A stretch of 64,000 bases of DNA from Nostoc edaphicum CCNP1411 (GCF_014023275.1 NZ_CP054698.1:3968001-4032000); one strand, 5' to 3'. Positions 1 to 9,240 are shown, counted from the first letter of the stretch. The notes: generated from the sequence alone by a model not told the origin. Numbers and translations: made by a program.

Positions 1-138
1 CACGCTCAAAACGTCTTGCGGGGGTGGATTGTCCGCTTCTTAGATGACAACGATGTGATATCCTTCTCTCGACAGCAAGCAGTAAGCGATCGCATCGTAG
101 AATTAGCCAAAGCCCTCCATGCAAGATTAACCACATGA
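1..138 (+). CDS. C-terminal end of an upstream gene, possibly type I restriction subunit HsdR (partial)
   Basis: An open frame runs from the window edge to a TGA at 136-138 and encodes about 45 residues, including RGWIVRFLDDNDVISF and a final ALHARLTT. The TGA overlaps the ATG of the metallopeptidase gene in an ATGA arrangement, so the two genes are translationally coupled. YgjP-like metallopeptidases commonly follow hsdR in type I restriction-modification operons, and that pairing is the main reason for the HsdR suggestion. The visible tail is too short to prove the family. If correct, this is defence cargo of the transposon. Confidence 0.4.
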   Translation, partial: HAQNVLRGWIVRFLDDNDVISFSRQQAVSDRIVELAKALHARLTT

Positions 139-833
139 GTGAGTCTCTGGTAATTGATGACTTATACTTTGTTTTGCACCGCAGTGACAAGCGCAAAACT
201 GTAGGCATTACCATTGACCGGGGTGGAGAATTAATCCTTAACGCTCCCTCTGACTGTCCCCTGGAAATAATTGAGCAAATTGCCCAACAGAAGCGCTTTT
301 GGATTTATACAAAATTAGCAGAAAAAGAATTACTCTGCCAAAATCGGTTTGAGAAAGAGTTTGTCAACGGTGAAGGATTTTATTATCTAGGTCGGAGTTA
401 CCGACTGTTGCTAGTACCACCAAAATTAGCAACTCCTCTACGCCTTTACCAAGGTCGATTCATGCTGAGGTCTAACGAACATAACCATGCTAGGGAGCAT
501 TTTATTCATTGGTACACACAACACGCTGAACTGTGGTTACAGCGTCGGCTTAACCTGTTCTCTGCCAGACTTGGGGTAGCTCCCAGCATAATAAAAATCC
601 GAGATTTGGGTTTCCGTTGGGGGTCATGTGGTAGTCAAGGAAATCTTTATTTTCACTGGTTAACTATCCTTTTACCACCGCGAATTATTGAATATATTAT
701 CGTTCATGAATTAGTGCATTTACATGAATCGCATCACAATACACAATTTTGGAGATATATAGAGCGTGTTCTGCCAGACTTTGTATTACGCAAACAGTGG
801 CTAGCTGAAAATGGAAGTCGTTTCGTATTATAA
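135..833 (+). CDS. M48-type metallopeptidase, YgjP/WLM-like, restriction-operon associated
   Basis: This 232-residue soluble protein has a zinc-metalloprotease HExxH motif (HELVH, residues 191-195) followed by ESHH, and the RWGSC motif that usually precedes it in the YgjP family near residue 160. No signal peptide or membrane segment is seen, so it should act in the cytoplasm. The gene overlaps the preceding stop codon by four bases and probably shares its transcript. Proteins of this family are frequently encoded directly after hsdR in type I restriction-modification operons, where their role is unknown. It converges on tniQ with only 20 bases between the stop codons. The family call is firm; the biological role is not. 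Confidence 0.85.
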   Translation: MSESLVIDDLYFVLHRSDKRKTVGITIDRGGELILNAPSDCPLEIIEQIAQQKRFWIYTKLAEKELLCQNRFEKEFVNGEGFYYLGRSYRLLLVPPKLATPLRLYQGRFMLRSNEHNHAREHFIHWYTQHAELWLQRRLNLFSARLGVAPSIIKIRDLGFRWGSCGSQGNLYFHWLTILLPPRIIEYIIVHELVHLHESHHNTQFWRYIERVLPDFVLRKQWLAENGSRFVL

Positions 834-853
834 AAAACTACCTAAATAATTGT

Positions 854-1369
854 TTATTCATTAGTTATAGCCTTCTGAAATTCTGCCATTTCTGCAAATG
901 TCAGAAAACATCGTTGACACCATCCATCCACCCACAATGCTGGAAGCTTAAACCTTGCCCCACAGTTTGGGCATTCTGAAAGCAAGCTTAACTGGTGGCG
1001 ATCGCACCCCTGCTTTAGCTTCAACTGCCACTCAATCTTGTGACAAGGCGACTCAGTATAACAAGCTGCACATAACCTTATTGGCTCAAGCTTCATCCCT
1101 ACTTCAGCAGGAGGCAACATCTGCGTTAATCTATCTGCCTCAACTCCCACTACAGTAGCTAATGCCTCCAACTGCTGTCGAGAAGGGGGAGGATTAAACC
1201 GAAACTTTTCCCAACGTGCGATCGCACCCCCAAGTCCTGCTGCCTTACCTAACCCAGTAGGGGTTAAATCATTTGCCTGTCGAAAGCGTCCCAAAAAATG
1301 ACTTAGGCTTTCTCCTTGATATGGTTGAACTCTAAACAGCCAAGGCTTAATATTTTCCACTTCGATCAC
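854..1369 (-). CDS. tniQ: TniQ, small target-selection protein of a type V-K CAST
   Basis: The protein has 171 residues, the reduced size characteristic of type V-K TniQ and far shorter than classical TniQ/TnsD. The N-terminal part contains the conserved ESLSHFLGRFR segment. The C-terminal half carries paired cysteine motifs (CAACY, CPNC, CQRC) consistent with zinc binding. In V-K systems TniQ caps the TnsC filament at the Cas12k R-loop and so links target recognition to the transposase. It starts with GTG at 1369, which overlaps the tnsC stop codon (GTGA), so translation is coupled. Opposite-strand reading frames inside it are shadows. Confidence 0.95.
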   Translation of the reverse strand: MIEVENIKPWLFRVQPYQGESLSHFLGRFRQANDLTPTGLGKAAGLGGAIARWEKFRFNPPPSRQQLEALATVVGVEADRLTQMLPPAEVGMKLEPIRLCAACYTESPCHKIEWQLKLKQGCDRHQLSLLSECPNCGARFKLPALWVDGWCQRCFLTFAEMAEFQKAITNE

Positions 1370-2202
1370 TTGTACTCAGCAGCTACTTCCTTCAAAGTTT
1401 CCAAGTCAATTTTTTGCAGTCCTTTTTTTAAAGCCCGAATTGCAGTCTCTCGGAGAATCATATCCATCAAACCGATATAACCTCCAGTTGCTTCCCCTAA
1501 CGTCTTCAACATCGTTTTACTGGAAAGGTTGGAAGCAACTGGCAATCTCAGTATTTGTTTCTCCCAAATATCCACCGTTCGCTTAAAATCCTCCCCTGAC
1601 ATCTTTCCAAAACGGTGACAAGACCGAAAACGGTTGTAAACCTGCTCATCCCGCTTAATCACTGCATCTAAGCGATCAGTTCCTACCAAAATCACTGCTA
1701 TTTCTAACCTGTCAAAAATATCACGCACTTCCGCAAAAGTTTTCGGCTTAAAGCGGTCAGCTTCATCAATAATCAACATCTCCACCCCGCAACCTTTAAG
1801 AACTCGCAGTGTTCTATCTCGAATTTCTGCCACTGTTCCTTTAGTTACTTGATATTTCAAATGCTCCATAATTACCCCAAAGAATTCCTTAGCACCGCAC
1901 TCCTGGGGAATTTGGATATAAGCCACAGGTACAGTTGGGGGTTTTCCTGCAACTTGAGAGGGTTTATTCCTAAGCCTATAGGCATCACAACCCATTGTTT
2001 TTCCCGTTCTCGACTCACCTACTACACGCCCAGATTGTCTTGATTGGCGCTTTCCTTCCAACCAATCATGGAGAATTTGCACTTGTTCAAGTGGGACATA
2101 ACCTTTACGATTTAATCGTTGAATCTCCGCCTGTAATTTTTCACTATTAACGGGAATATTGCCCAATTGTTGGGCGATCGCTTGAGCTTCTTGTAAAGTC
2201 AT
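1366..2202 (-). CDS. tnsC: TnsC, AAA+ regulator of CAST transposition
   Basis: This AAA+ ATPase has 278 residues from the ATG at 2202. The Walker A is GESRTGKT (residues 62-69) and the Walker B is LIIDEADR with the key Asp146-Glu147. In type V-K CASTs TnsC forms a helical filament on DNA, bridges TniQ/Cas12k at the target to TnsB, and is removed by TnsB after integration. The start is set at the ATG because it lies two bases after the tnsB stop with a GGGTGG-like ribosome site upstream. A GTG at 2211, overlapping tnsB, is the alternative. The length and the conserved LIIDEADR and VGTDRLDAVIKRDEQV segments match the V-K branch as I know it. Confidence 0.95.
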   Translation of the reverse strand: MTLQEAQAIAQQLGNIPVNSEKLQAEIQRLNRKGYVPLEQVQILHDWLEGKRQSRQSGRVVGESRTGKTMGCDAYRLRNKPSQVAGKPPTVPVAYIQIPQECGAKEFFGVIMEHLKYQVTKGTVAEIRDRTLRVLKGCGVEMLIIDEADRFKPKTFAEVRDIFDRLEIAVILVGTDRLDAVIKRDEQVYNRFRSCHRFGKMSGEDFKRTVDIWEKQILRLPVASNLSSKTMLKTLGEATGGYIGLMDMILRETAIRALKKGLQKIDLETLKEVAAEYK

Positions 2203-2204
2203 TT

Positions 2205-3920
2205 TTACCACCCGTAATCTTCACGCATTTGTTCGTAATCAAAAACTTCCGGCATCTCTGGCTCAGGTTCGCTATCAATAGATACTGCCTCTACTGATGA
2301 CTCTGGCTCAACAGGTATAAGTTGTTTAGATTTTTTGACCTCAGCCTGTTCTACTTTCTGACGCTCTTTTTTGGTTTTCTTTTGAGTTTGGAATATTTCG
2401 CGTTCCCTAACTTCAGCCAAAATTGAGCGATTACTCACAGCTTTACCCGCTTCGCGCACTTTACGGCTGCTAGCTTTTGCCTCATCTAGAGATAGTTCCT
2501 CCGCCTCCAAATCTTGAGCATAAGCACGAGCAATAAATACCTCTTTATCCCCTTCTATGCGATAAATCAAAATCGTTGTGATATCTCTGGGGTCATATCG
2601 CAACACAACACTTTCCCCCGCATAACCCGCTAAGAGTTCACCTCTATACATCAAGTTTTCAAATTGCAGATATCCCCCGCGTTGAATTTGTCGCCGTGTT
2701 TGCTTCATTAAGCAAATATCCAAATCCCTCTCGGAAAGTAAATCAGGTGCTGCAATTAAACCAGATTCCCAGCGTTGAAATCTTGTCTGGTCGCCCATTC
2801 GAGCATCAAGTCGCTGGTTGTAGTTATCAACGATGTAACGCACCAACATTTGCTCTAACTGCCGCAACGTTAAGCAAGCTTCTTTCTCCGCTTCCTCTGG
2901 TCGCTCTTGAACGTTTGAACCTGTATATCCTTGTAAAGTTGAGAATAATTCTGTATTTAGAGTTTTAAACGGGCGCTCAACACTACCACCTTCAGATGGA
3001 CGATCACGCAAATGACAAACAAATCCTAACTGCACCCCAATTTGCTGTAAATGATTGGAACGAAAATCTTTACCCCCATCTGTATAAAAGTGTTGCGGTA
3101 AACCAGAAGTACCCCATTGTTCATTAAGCCCATATTCTGAACCATATTGCTTGGGCAAAATTGCATGACGTAACGCTAAAGCTACAACTTGAGAACTTGG
3201 TGCATCGTAGCCCAAGTTAATCCCCATAATGCAACGCGAATAGCTATCAATAACCGTTGTTAACCAAGGACGACTTAGAATTTTGCCATGCTGGTCTACT
3301 AATAAAACATCAACAAGGGTGTGGTCGCACTGCCAAACTTGGTTACTGTGTTCTATTTGTAAATCTTTTCCATCACGGGTTTGAACTGATAGCCGCGAAC
3401 CACGCCAACCCGGACTACGAATACTTTTGGCTTGCTCAATTTTATCTATTAACGGTTGCAAAATCCGGTAAACCGTCATGTGGGAAGGAGGCTTAACTCC
3501 CAGTTCGTCTGCTCTCGCCTTCACTCTAATAAATACCTGCTGGCGAGTCATTCTTTTACTTCCCTTATTACCATCCTTATAAGTTTTCAATACAAACTCT
3601 TGCCAGTCTTCATCAACTCGATGCTTCCCTTTATCCACCCGTTGATTTTGCGCCAGTCCAGCCAAACCTTCCTGTTCCCATTTATCTACCAGCCGTCGCA
3701 CTGTACGTACTGATTTACCAAGCTTCTCTGCCGCTTCCTTAAGTTTTTGTGTGTATGTAGTGCGATCGCTATTTTCTAAAAGACTTTGAATCACCTCCAT
3801 TTTCAGCAAAGCTTCATCTGAAAGTTTAGAAACAATAACGTTTGCTTCAGCAAGATCGTTATTCACATCTACAGAGCTTGCTTTTTTCGTAGTGGTTGTA
3901 GAAAATTCTGCATCTTGCAT
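2205..3920 (-). CDS. tnsB: TnsB, DDE transposase of a type V-K CAST
   Basis: TnsB binds the transposon ends and carries out strand transfer. The N-terminal 130 residues contain two helix-turn-helix regions. The rve/DDE core follows, and I place the catalytic triad at Asp199 (QCDHT), Asp281 (YTDGG) and Glu315 (SVERP), counted from the ATG at 3920. The D-E spacing fits the integrase fold. After a Mu-type beta-barrel region, the last 80 residues are charged and rich in Glu and Lys and end in MREDYGW, consistent with the C-terminal tail that contacts TnsC. A TTG at 3935 would add five residues. A TnsB-type site lies 41 bases upstream, so autoregulation is possible. Confidence 0.95.
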   Translation of the reverse strand: MQDAEFSTTTTKKASSVDVNNDLAEANVIVSKLSDEALLKMEVIQSLLENSDRTTYTQKLKEAAEKLGKSVRTVRRLVDKWEQEGLAGLAQNQRVDKGKHRVDEDWQEFVLKTYKDGNKGSKRMTRQQVFIRVKARADELGVKPPSHMTVYRILQPLIDKIEQAKSIRSPGWRGSRLSVQTRDGKDLQIEHSNQVWQCDHTLVDVLLVDQHGKILSRPWLTTVIDSYSRCIMGINLGYDAPSSQVVALALRHAILPKQYGSEYGLNEQWGTSGLPQHFYTDGGKDFRSNHLQQIGVQLGFVCHLRDRPSEGGSVERPFKTLNTELFSTLQGYTGSNVQERPEEAEKEACLTLRQLEQMLVRYIVDNYNQRLDARMGDQTRFQRWESGLIAAPDLLSERDLDICLMKQTRRQIQRGGYLQFENLMYRGELLAGYAGESVVLRYDPRDITTILIYRIEGDKEVFIARAYAQDLEAEELSLDEAKASSRKVREAGKAVSNRSILAEVREREIFQTQKKTKKERQKVEQAEVKKSKQLIPVEPESSVEAVSIDSEPEPEMPEVFDYEQMREDYGW

Positions 3921-3960
3921 ATAGTGTTTTATCAAAACATAGTTGTATTATACTATTTAA

Positions 3961-3979
3961 TTGACAAATAATTTGTTAA
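3961..3979. promoter_or_regulatory. TnsB-binding-like site upstream of tnsB
   Basis: The site TTGACAAATAATTTGTTAA differs at only two of 19 positions from the terminal repeat of the left end at 9397-9415 and has the same orientation. It fills the short gap between tnsB and the neighbouring CHAT gene and overlaps the CHAT stop codon (3976-3978). It could serve TnsB autorepression or be a relic of an older left end beside tnsB. Binding is inferred from sequence only. Confidence 0.6.
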
Positions 3980-6714
3980 TTAGGGTCACCAATCAGAACA
4001 AAAGAAGACCAGAAAAAAGGGTGCCTTTGAATCTGAGTGAGTTTAGCTTCGCGTAGTGCTTGTGTTTTACTCTTCCCCTGATTGAGGTTTTGGTAAAACT
4101 CAACCATAATATCTCGTGTAGCTTTGTCATCAATACTCCAAAGATTACCAATCACAGCCTTAGCACCTGCTCTCTCAAATAAATAAGCAAGTCCAGTAAT
4201 CGAAGCTTCGTTATCATCAATAATAGGTTCGCCAGAATTATCAGTTTGTAGAGCAGTCTGACAAGCACTAAGGGTGATTAAATCAACATTCTCTAATCCC
4301 AGTCGAGCAGCATCAGCAATTTTGAGCTTTTCGTCCGCAAACACTAAAACATTTTCTTCGAGCTTTAATTTGAGACAACCACCACGTTGAAAACAGCCGT
4401 GTGTTGCCAAATGCAGCAAAGGAAATTGAGGAGCTAAAATTTTAAATGAATCAAGAGTTGCTTTGTCACCAGTAAAGAATTTACTTCCTGGGAGTGTATC
4501 AGCGATTTTTTTAACTTCGATTTCTGCATTTGTAAGTGCGAGCAAACCATTAGGAGATGGATTCCCAAAAGCCAGAACTCGTTTTTGAGCAGGTGAAGGA
4601 TTTGTTTTGGGAGATTGAAAAGAACGGGTAGATAAACGAGTTAAGTAGCTAACAGGATATTTCTCTAGTAAAAATTGATTGTTCTTACTATCATAAAGAG
4701 TATCAAAGGGGATGTAGCGTAAAGCTCCGCTGGCAATGAAGCCAAGTTGTTGAGGCTTAGTTGCCTGAATTTCAGATTCTACTGGAGCAATCAGTAGGTT
4801 ATAAAGACTTTCCAAGTTATCTAGATATTCATATTTTAGACGATTAGTCAGTTGCTCATAAGTTTGTTTCACTAACTTATAAAACTGCTTGGGAACAGAG
4901 ACTTGCTTTACTGTCAAGCTGTTTTTAGTTAACACGAATAAGGCAATTGTATTGGGTGCATTCTTTGTATCAGTTAAAACAACAGGATGGATGAGTGTTG
5001 TACCAGTAGGAATATTTGCTTGTAGGCGACTAATATCAGTGGGAGTGGTTTCAAATATTTCTGCAACTTCTGGAAAGCGTTGGGAAATTTCTTCACTTTT
5101 TTTGAAGACTTGCGCTTCTAGTTCGCGCATTTGTCCTGAGAGGGGTTCAGAAAATTGTTGCTGTAGGTTTTGCCGAAGTAATTGCAGTTGTTGGTTGAGT
5201 TGGTTCCACTCGTTAATAGCTTTTTGAGATGCAGGGTCTTTGACTTTGGCATCAATGAGGCGAGTGTAATCAACCAAATCAACAGTAGTAACAAAGTTAG
5301 CCCATTCATAAGCATCTTTATTTTGATGCAATTTGATAAGGATATTAATGAGGGCGTTACGGGTGTCTTGTTGTAACTGTAAAAATTTGATCCGTTCATC
5401 TTTGGTGATGTTGGCACGTATTTCCAAGATTCGAGTTAGTGATTGCTTGAAATGTTCAACTGCTTTGTCTGGCTTCCCAATATCAGCGTACACAAAACCG
5501 ATATTGTTGAGAGTAGTAGCTTCACCAGCGCGATCGCCCACTTGTTTTCTAATGAGCAGAGATTGGTTGTAATAATCCAATGCCAACTTTGGCTGCTCAA
5601 TATAGGCGTAGATAGTACCGATATTGTTGAGAGTAGTAGCTTCACCAGCGCGATCGCCCACTTGTTTTCTAATGAGCAGAGATTGGTTGTAATAATCCAA
5701 TGCCAACTTTGGCTGCTCAATATAGGCGTAGACAAAACCGATATTGTTGAGAGTAGTAGCTTCACCAGCACGATCGCCCACTTCTTTTGTAATGAGCAGA
5801 GATTGGTTGTAATAATCCAATGCCAACTTTGGCTGCCCAATATTGGTGTAGACAAAACCGATATTGTTGAGAGTAGTAGCTTCACCAGCGCGATCGCCCA
5901 CTTCTTTTGTAATGGGCAGAGATTGGTTGTGATAATCCAATGCCTTGTTTGGCTGCCCAATATCAGCGTATACAGTACCGATATTGGACAGAGTAGTAGC
6001 TTCACTAGCGCGATCGCCCACTTCTTTTGTAATGGGCAGAGATTGGTTGAAATAATCCAATGCTTTGTTTGGCTCCCCAATATCAGCGTAGACAAAACCG
6101 ATATTGTTGAGAGTTTTTGCTTCACCAGCGCGATCGCCCACTTCTTTTCTAATGGGCAGAGATTGGTTGTAATAATCCAATGCCAACTTTGGCTGCCCAA
6201 TATCAGCGTATACAGTACCGATATTGTTGAGAGTTTTTGCTTCACCAGCGCGATCGCCTACTTGTTTTCTAATGAGCAGAGATTGATTGTAATAATCCAA
6301 TGCCAACTTTGGCTGTCCAATATTGGCGTAGACTAAACCGATATTGGACAGAGTACTAGCTTCGCCAGTGCGATCGCCTACTTCTTTTGTAATGGGCAGA
6401 GATTGGTTGTAATAATCCAATGCCAACTTTGGCTGTCCAATGTTTCTGTAGTTGAAGCCAATCCAAGCTAGAATAACTGCTTCCAGTTTTCTATCTTTTT
6501 GTTGCTGTGCCAACAATAATGCTTGCTCAAGAGTAGCAATAGCTTTTTGTGGTTGTCCTTTGTTTGCTTGCTCTATTGCAAGCTCCAGCAGTTTTTGTGC
6601 TTGTTGAGTTTGAGAATTGTTAGTTTGTCCCCAAACTGCTAATTGGCTTGGCTCCATTACCACACAAGCCAAGCCAATTCCTATTGCCAGCAAAACTCTA
6701 CCTAGCTGTTTCAT
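3976..6714 (-). CDS. Secreted TPR-CHAT protein (caspase-like protease fold)
   Basis: This 912-residue protein starts with a signal-peptide-like segment (basic start, then LLAIGIGLACVV). About ten tetratricopeptide repeats of 40 residues follow, with the core DYYNQSL. The C-terminal CHAT domain carries the caspase-type dyad His772 (LATHG) and Cys818 (SACQT). The TPR repeats are encoded by nearly identical 120-bp DNA units between about 5440 and 6480, so they were duplicated recently or are being homogenised. TPR-CHAT proteins are common in cyanobacteria, and some CHAT proteases act in defence. The signal peptide suggests a periplasmic location here. The gene lies just downstream of a second exported protein on the same strand and ends inside a TnsB-like site. 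Confidence 0.85.
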   Translation of the reverse strand: MKQLGRVLLAIGIGLACVVMEPSQLAVWGQTNNSQTQQAQKLLELAIEQANKGQPQKAIATLEQALLLAQQQKDRKLEAVILAWIGFNYRNIGQPKLALDYYNQSLPITKEVGDRTGEASTLSNIGLVYANIGQPKLALDYYNQSLLIRKQVGDRAGEAKTLNNIGTVYADIGQPKLALDYYNQSLPIRKEVGDRAGEAKTLNNIGFVYADIGEPNKALDYFNQSLPITKEVGDRASEATTLSNIGTVYADIGQPNKALDYHNQSLPITKEVGDRAGEATTLNNIGFVYTNIGQPKLALDYYNQSLLITKEVGDRAGEATTLNNIGFVYAYIEQPKLALDYYNQSLLIRKQVGDRAGEATTLNNIGTIYAYIEQPKLALDYYNQSLLIRKQVGDRAGEATTLNNIGFVYADIGKPDKAVEHFKQSLTRILEIRANITKDERIKFLQLQQDTRNALINILIKLHQNKDAYEWANFVTTVDLVDYTRLIDAKVKDPASQKAINEWNQLNQQLQLLRQNLQQQFSEPLSGQMRELEAQVFKKSEEISQRFPEVAEIFETTPTDISRLQANIPTGTTLIHPVVLTDTKNAPNTIALFVLTKNSLTVKQVSVPKQFYKLVKQTYEQLTNRLKYEYLDNLESLYNLLIAPVESEIQATKPQQLGFIASGALRYIPFDTLYDSKNNQFLLEKYPVSYLTRLSTRSFQSPKTNPSPAQKRVLAFGNPSPNGLLALTNAEIEVKKIADTLPGSKFFTGDKATLDSFKILAPQFPLLHLATHGCFQRGGCLKLKLEENVLVFADEKLKIADAARLGLENVDLITLSACQTALQTDNSGEPIIDDNEASITGLAYLFERAGAKAVIGNLWSIDDKATRDIMVEFYQNLNQGKSKTQALREAKLTQIQRHPFFWSSFVLIGDPN
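5440..6480. repeat. 120-bp tandem repeats encoding TPR units
   Basis: About nine consecutive 120-bp units encode the TPR array of the CHAT gene. Adjacent copies differ at only a few positions. Each contains a cgatcgcc segment, so HIP1-like sites recur once per unit. The open frames seen on the opposite strand and in another frame follow from the repeat period being divisible by three. Confidence 0.9.
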
Positions 6715-6778
6715 TTTTAATCAGCAACGCCGTTGCAGTCACAAAGCAGTTTGATGGATTGCAGTTATGAAATCTGAG

Positions 6779-7363
6779 TTAACGAGCTTGTAATCGATCC
6801 GTTGGTGTCACCTTAATCGTTAGCTTTTTACCTGGTTGAAATTCCATCTCATCCACTACATATAAACTGTCCTGTGCTACTCCCAAAATACCACGTAGTT
6901 GTTTTTGATTCATTACTTTTGATAGGTCTACGCTAGCTTGCCCTTGCTTTGAGTCGATTAACCGAAACGCATCTATTGGTATATTTCCCCATATATTTTG
7001 TGTTGCTTTTGTCCGATCTTCTCCTCGGATTACTCGCCCTTCACCACCGAGATAAACTAATGCATCTCGTCTAAAACTTATTCGCTGTACTTGGCTAAGC
7101 TGAACCGAGCGAGGTGTGCCAGCACGGAAAATCTGAATTTTTTGGTTTTGGGAATTAAAATCTGTTAATTGCCCAGTGATGGATTTTCCATCTTTGAACC
7201 ATACATCTGCACTAGTAGGTAATGCCAAAGGTATTAGACTGTTAATTGTTGAACGTTGTGTTTGCGCTATTTGAGGAGTTGCACTTGCTACCCATATATT
7301 TTCTACTGTTATAGTCGTAGCTATTATTGACACAATACTCAGTGTGCTAAAAACTACTTTCAT
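6779..7363 (-). CDS. Exported hypothetical protein upstream of the CHAT gene
   Basis: From the ATG at 7363 this is a protein of about 194 residues. Its N-terminus (MKVVFSTLSIVSIIATTITV) looks like a signal peptide. The remainder is a beta-rich region with ADVWFKDGKSITGQL and related segments, which recall short repeated beta modules but match no family I can name. It ends 64 bases upstream of the TPR-CHAT start on the same strand, so the two are probably co-transcribed and both act outside the cytoplasm. An earlier in-frame start at 7417 would place 18 residues before the signal sequence and is unlikely. Its function is unknown. Confidence 0.7.
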   Translation of the reverse strand: MKVVFSTLSIVSIIATTITVENIWVASATPQIAQTQRSTINSLIPLALPTSADVWFKDGKSITGQLTDFNSQNQKIQIFRAGTPRSVQLSQVQRISFRRDALVYLGGEGRVIRGEDRTKATQNIWGNIPIDAFRLIDSKQGQASVDLSKVMNQKQLRGILGVAQDSLYVVDEMEFQPGKKLTIKVTPTDRLQAR

Positions 7364-7480
7364 ATATTTATAGCTAATAATGTAGGAACTAAAGCAAAAA
7401 GGTGGATTTAGTCTCAAAAGCTTAGTATCATCAATTATACAATCAAAGAAATTACTCTTGATTTCGGAAAAGCTTTCTAA

Positions 7481-7902
7481 GAGGTTGTTTGAAAAGTGGT
7501 TGACTGTGATTTTAATTACGTTTTTACCCCCCTTAGTCCCCCCTTATAAAGGCTACGGTGTACACACAAGTCGTGAAATTCCACCTGACACTTGATTTCG
7601 TCCTCTAGCAATAGGATTTGTGCGATCGCTCTGTCAGCCTGTCCTCCGCGAGGATGAACGACGGAGCAATCGCTTTAACTCACGGGATTATGTGATTACT
7701 TCGCTCCGTTATCACTGCGCTCGTAATGACAATTTAAGGGGTCTATAACGCCTGAAACCCTTTCAGATAGTACTTGTGTGTACACCGTAGCCTTATAAAG
7801 GGGGGAAACAAGAAAAATCCGGTTCCCTCCCTTTTACAAGGGGAGGGTTAGGGAGGGGTAAAAAATATTTGATACATCAATCATGACTTTTCAAACATCC
7901 TC
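7481..7902. mobile_element. MITE family A (IS1031-like ends) interrupted by MITE family B
   Basis: The outer ends are inverted (GAGGTTGTTTGAAAAGT and ACTTTTCAAACATCCTC) and flanked by a 3-bp duplication TAA at 7478-7480 and 7903-7905. Inside lies a second element at 7552-7791 with a perfect 20-bp inverted repeat (GCTACGGTGTACACACAAGT) and the 9-bp duplication CTTATAAAG. Its interior holds HIP1 and other dispersed repeats. No transposase is encoded, so both must have been mobilised in trans. Confidence 0.8.
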
Positions 7903-8069
7903 TAAAGTATTTTTGCTTGATTAACAGATTATGGCTAATTTTGATTCAAAGGCAGTACTGAGAGTGTATGTAACAATCAAGCAATGTACTTTCTCGTTTA
8001 GTGGGGTCGTTTTATCTGGTCTGCTAGTAGGTAGCTATAACTAAATTCTTAGTAATTCTGATCGTAATT

Positions 8070-8918
8070 ATGTCCCCTACTCCTGACCATTCTTCCAACA
8101 CCAATTTTTTAGGAAGCTTCGCTAGTTTGCTTGGCGTCTTAGCTATCTTCCTTTACTTTATTGGCTGGATATATCGCTGGGCTTACTTTAGTTTTTTTGA
8201 AATAGAAATTACTGCGTTAAATTTTCCATTTGAGTCTTTTTTATTAGTACCAATCCAAGTTATTCTAGGTAATATCTGGATATTTTTACGAGCGTTAGTA
8301 GCTCTGATTATTACTGTTATATTAATTCAATTCAGTCTTTGGATTATTTGTTTACCAAAGCCAGTCAGCCGATCTGGTACCTCAAAATCACTTATTACTA
8401 CTTTTACGCAAAAAGTACACAACTTTTGGCTGTTTCAACGTTTGCGTTCTTTTGCTCAATTTCTACCTCTGCCTTTACGCCATGAAATCATTGTTGTTGC
8501 CTGGATTTTGGCTGCTTTATTTTGGTTAGGTTGTTGGCAAGGTGCTGCTGATGCTTTCCGGGATGCAGTTAATACAACCTCAATTAGACCTGTTGTGACT
8601 CTAGTCAGTCCACAAGACAAAAGTCCTTTAGGACTCAATCTGGAGGATTTGACAAATCCTGATTTGAAGAATTCTCGCATCATTGGAGATGTTGAGCAAT
8701 TCCAACGAATTTATGGACGAGAAACAAACGATCTAACAACTAATCCAAAGCAACCTATTGTTTGGCGATTGCTAATTGAAAACAACAATTGGGTTTATCT
8801 GTTTCCTGCAATGCCTGCTGATGCAAAACGGGATCAACGTCCTCCAGTATTAGCAATCAACACTGGTGATGGTCAAGTGCAGGTACTAATTATCAGTCGT
8901 CCTAAAATGCTTCCATAA
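8070..8918 (+). CDS. Integral membrane protein of unknown function
   Basis: The protein has 282 residues. Three hydrophobic segments lie in the first 110 residues (around SLLGVLAIFLYFIGWIY, FLLVPIQVILGNIWIF and LVALIITVILIQFSLWII), and a fourth lies near residue 150 (IIVVAWILAALFWLGCW). The C-terminal 120 residues are soluble and contain VTLVSPQDKSP and WRLLIENNNWVYLF. I do not recognise the family. It faces away from the CHAT operon and is the gene closest to the transposon left end, so it is cargo if the end assignment is right. No partner gene is adjacent. Confidence 0.7.
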   Translation: MSPTPDHSSNTNFLGSFASLLGVLAIFLYFIGWIYRWAYFSFFEIEITALNFPFESFLLVPIQVILGNIWIFLRALVALIITVILIQFSLWIICLPKPVSRSGTSKSLITTFTQKVHNFWLFQRLRSFAQFLPLPLRHEIIVVAWILAALFWLGCWQGAADAFRDAVNTTSIRPVVTLVSPQDKSPLGLNLEDLTNPDLKNSRIIGDVEQFQRIYGRETNDLTTNPKQPIVWRLLIENNNWVYLFPAMPADAKRDQRPPVLAINTGDGQVQVLIISRPKMLP

Positions 8919-9240
8919 AATATAGCAGGGAGCAGGAAAGAAGGACAAAATTTGTGTAATTAATTCAAACCGCAACACTAGCATACTTTCAAGCCTCTTC
9001 CTTGTTGCTGATTAGCTCTTTGCTGTTTTCTATTTCCTATTCCGGGAGCATCCCAAATGTGTAAAAACATATTTTGTGATTGCGAGCGAAATGAAATGGA
9101 GCGTTCGCGAAGCGTCTCGAAGAGAAGCAATCGCAACATCTAGACTTTGCGATTGCTTCATTGTAAGCTTTTTAGCTTTTGGCTTAACCCGAACTCAGGT
9201 TAATTTACGAAAAGTTATGATTTTTATTGGTTTCTGGAGA
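8919..9240. other. Gene-free stretch with dispersed repeats
   Basis: No supported gene is present. The part around 9080-9165 (gcgttcgcgaagcgtctc followed by gaagagaagcaatcgc) is a common cyanobacterial dispersed repeat, and the short open frame over it is derived from that repeat. Confidence 0.6.

Noticed and set aside
5436..6336. Two long open frames (about 270-300 residues) overlapping the CHAT gene, one on the opposite strand and one in another frame
   Set aside because: They arise from the 120-bp TPR-coding repeat, whose period is divisible by three, and show no domain of their own.
3976..6714. CHAT protein as part of a type III-E (Craspase) system
   Set aside because: It has a signal peptide, and no gRAMP-type or other type III gene is near. 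It resembles common cyanobacterial TPR-CHAT proteins instead.
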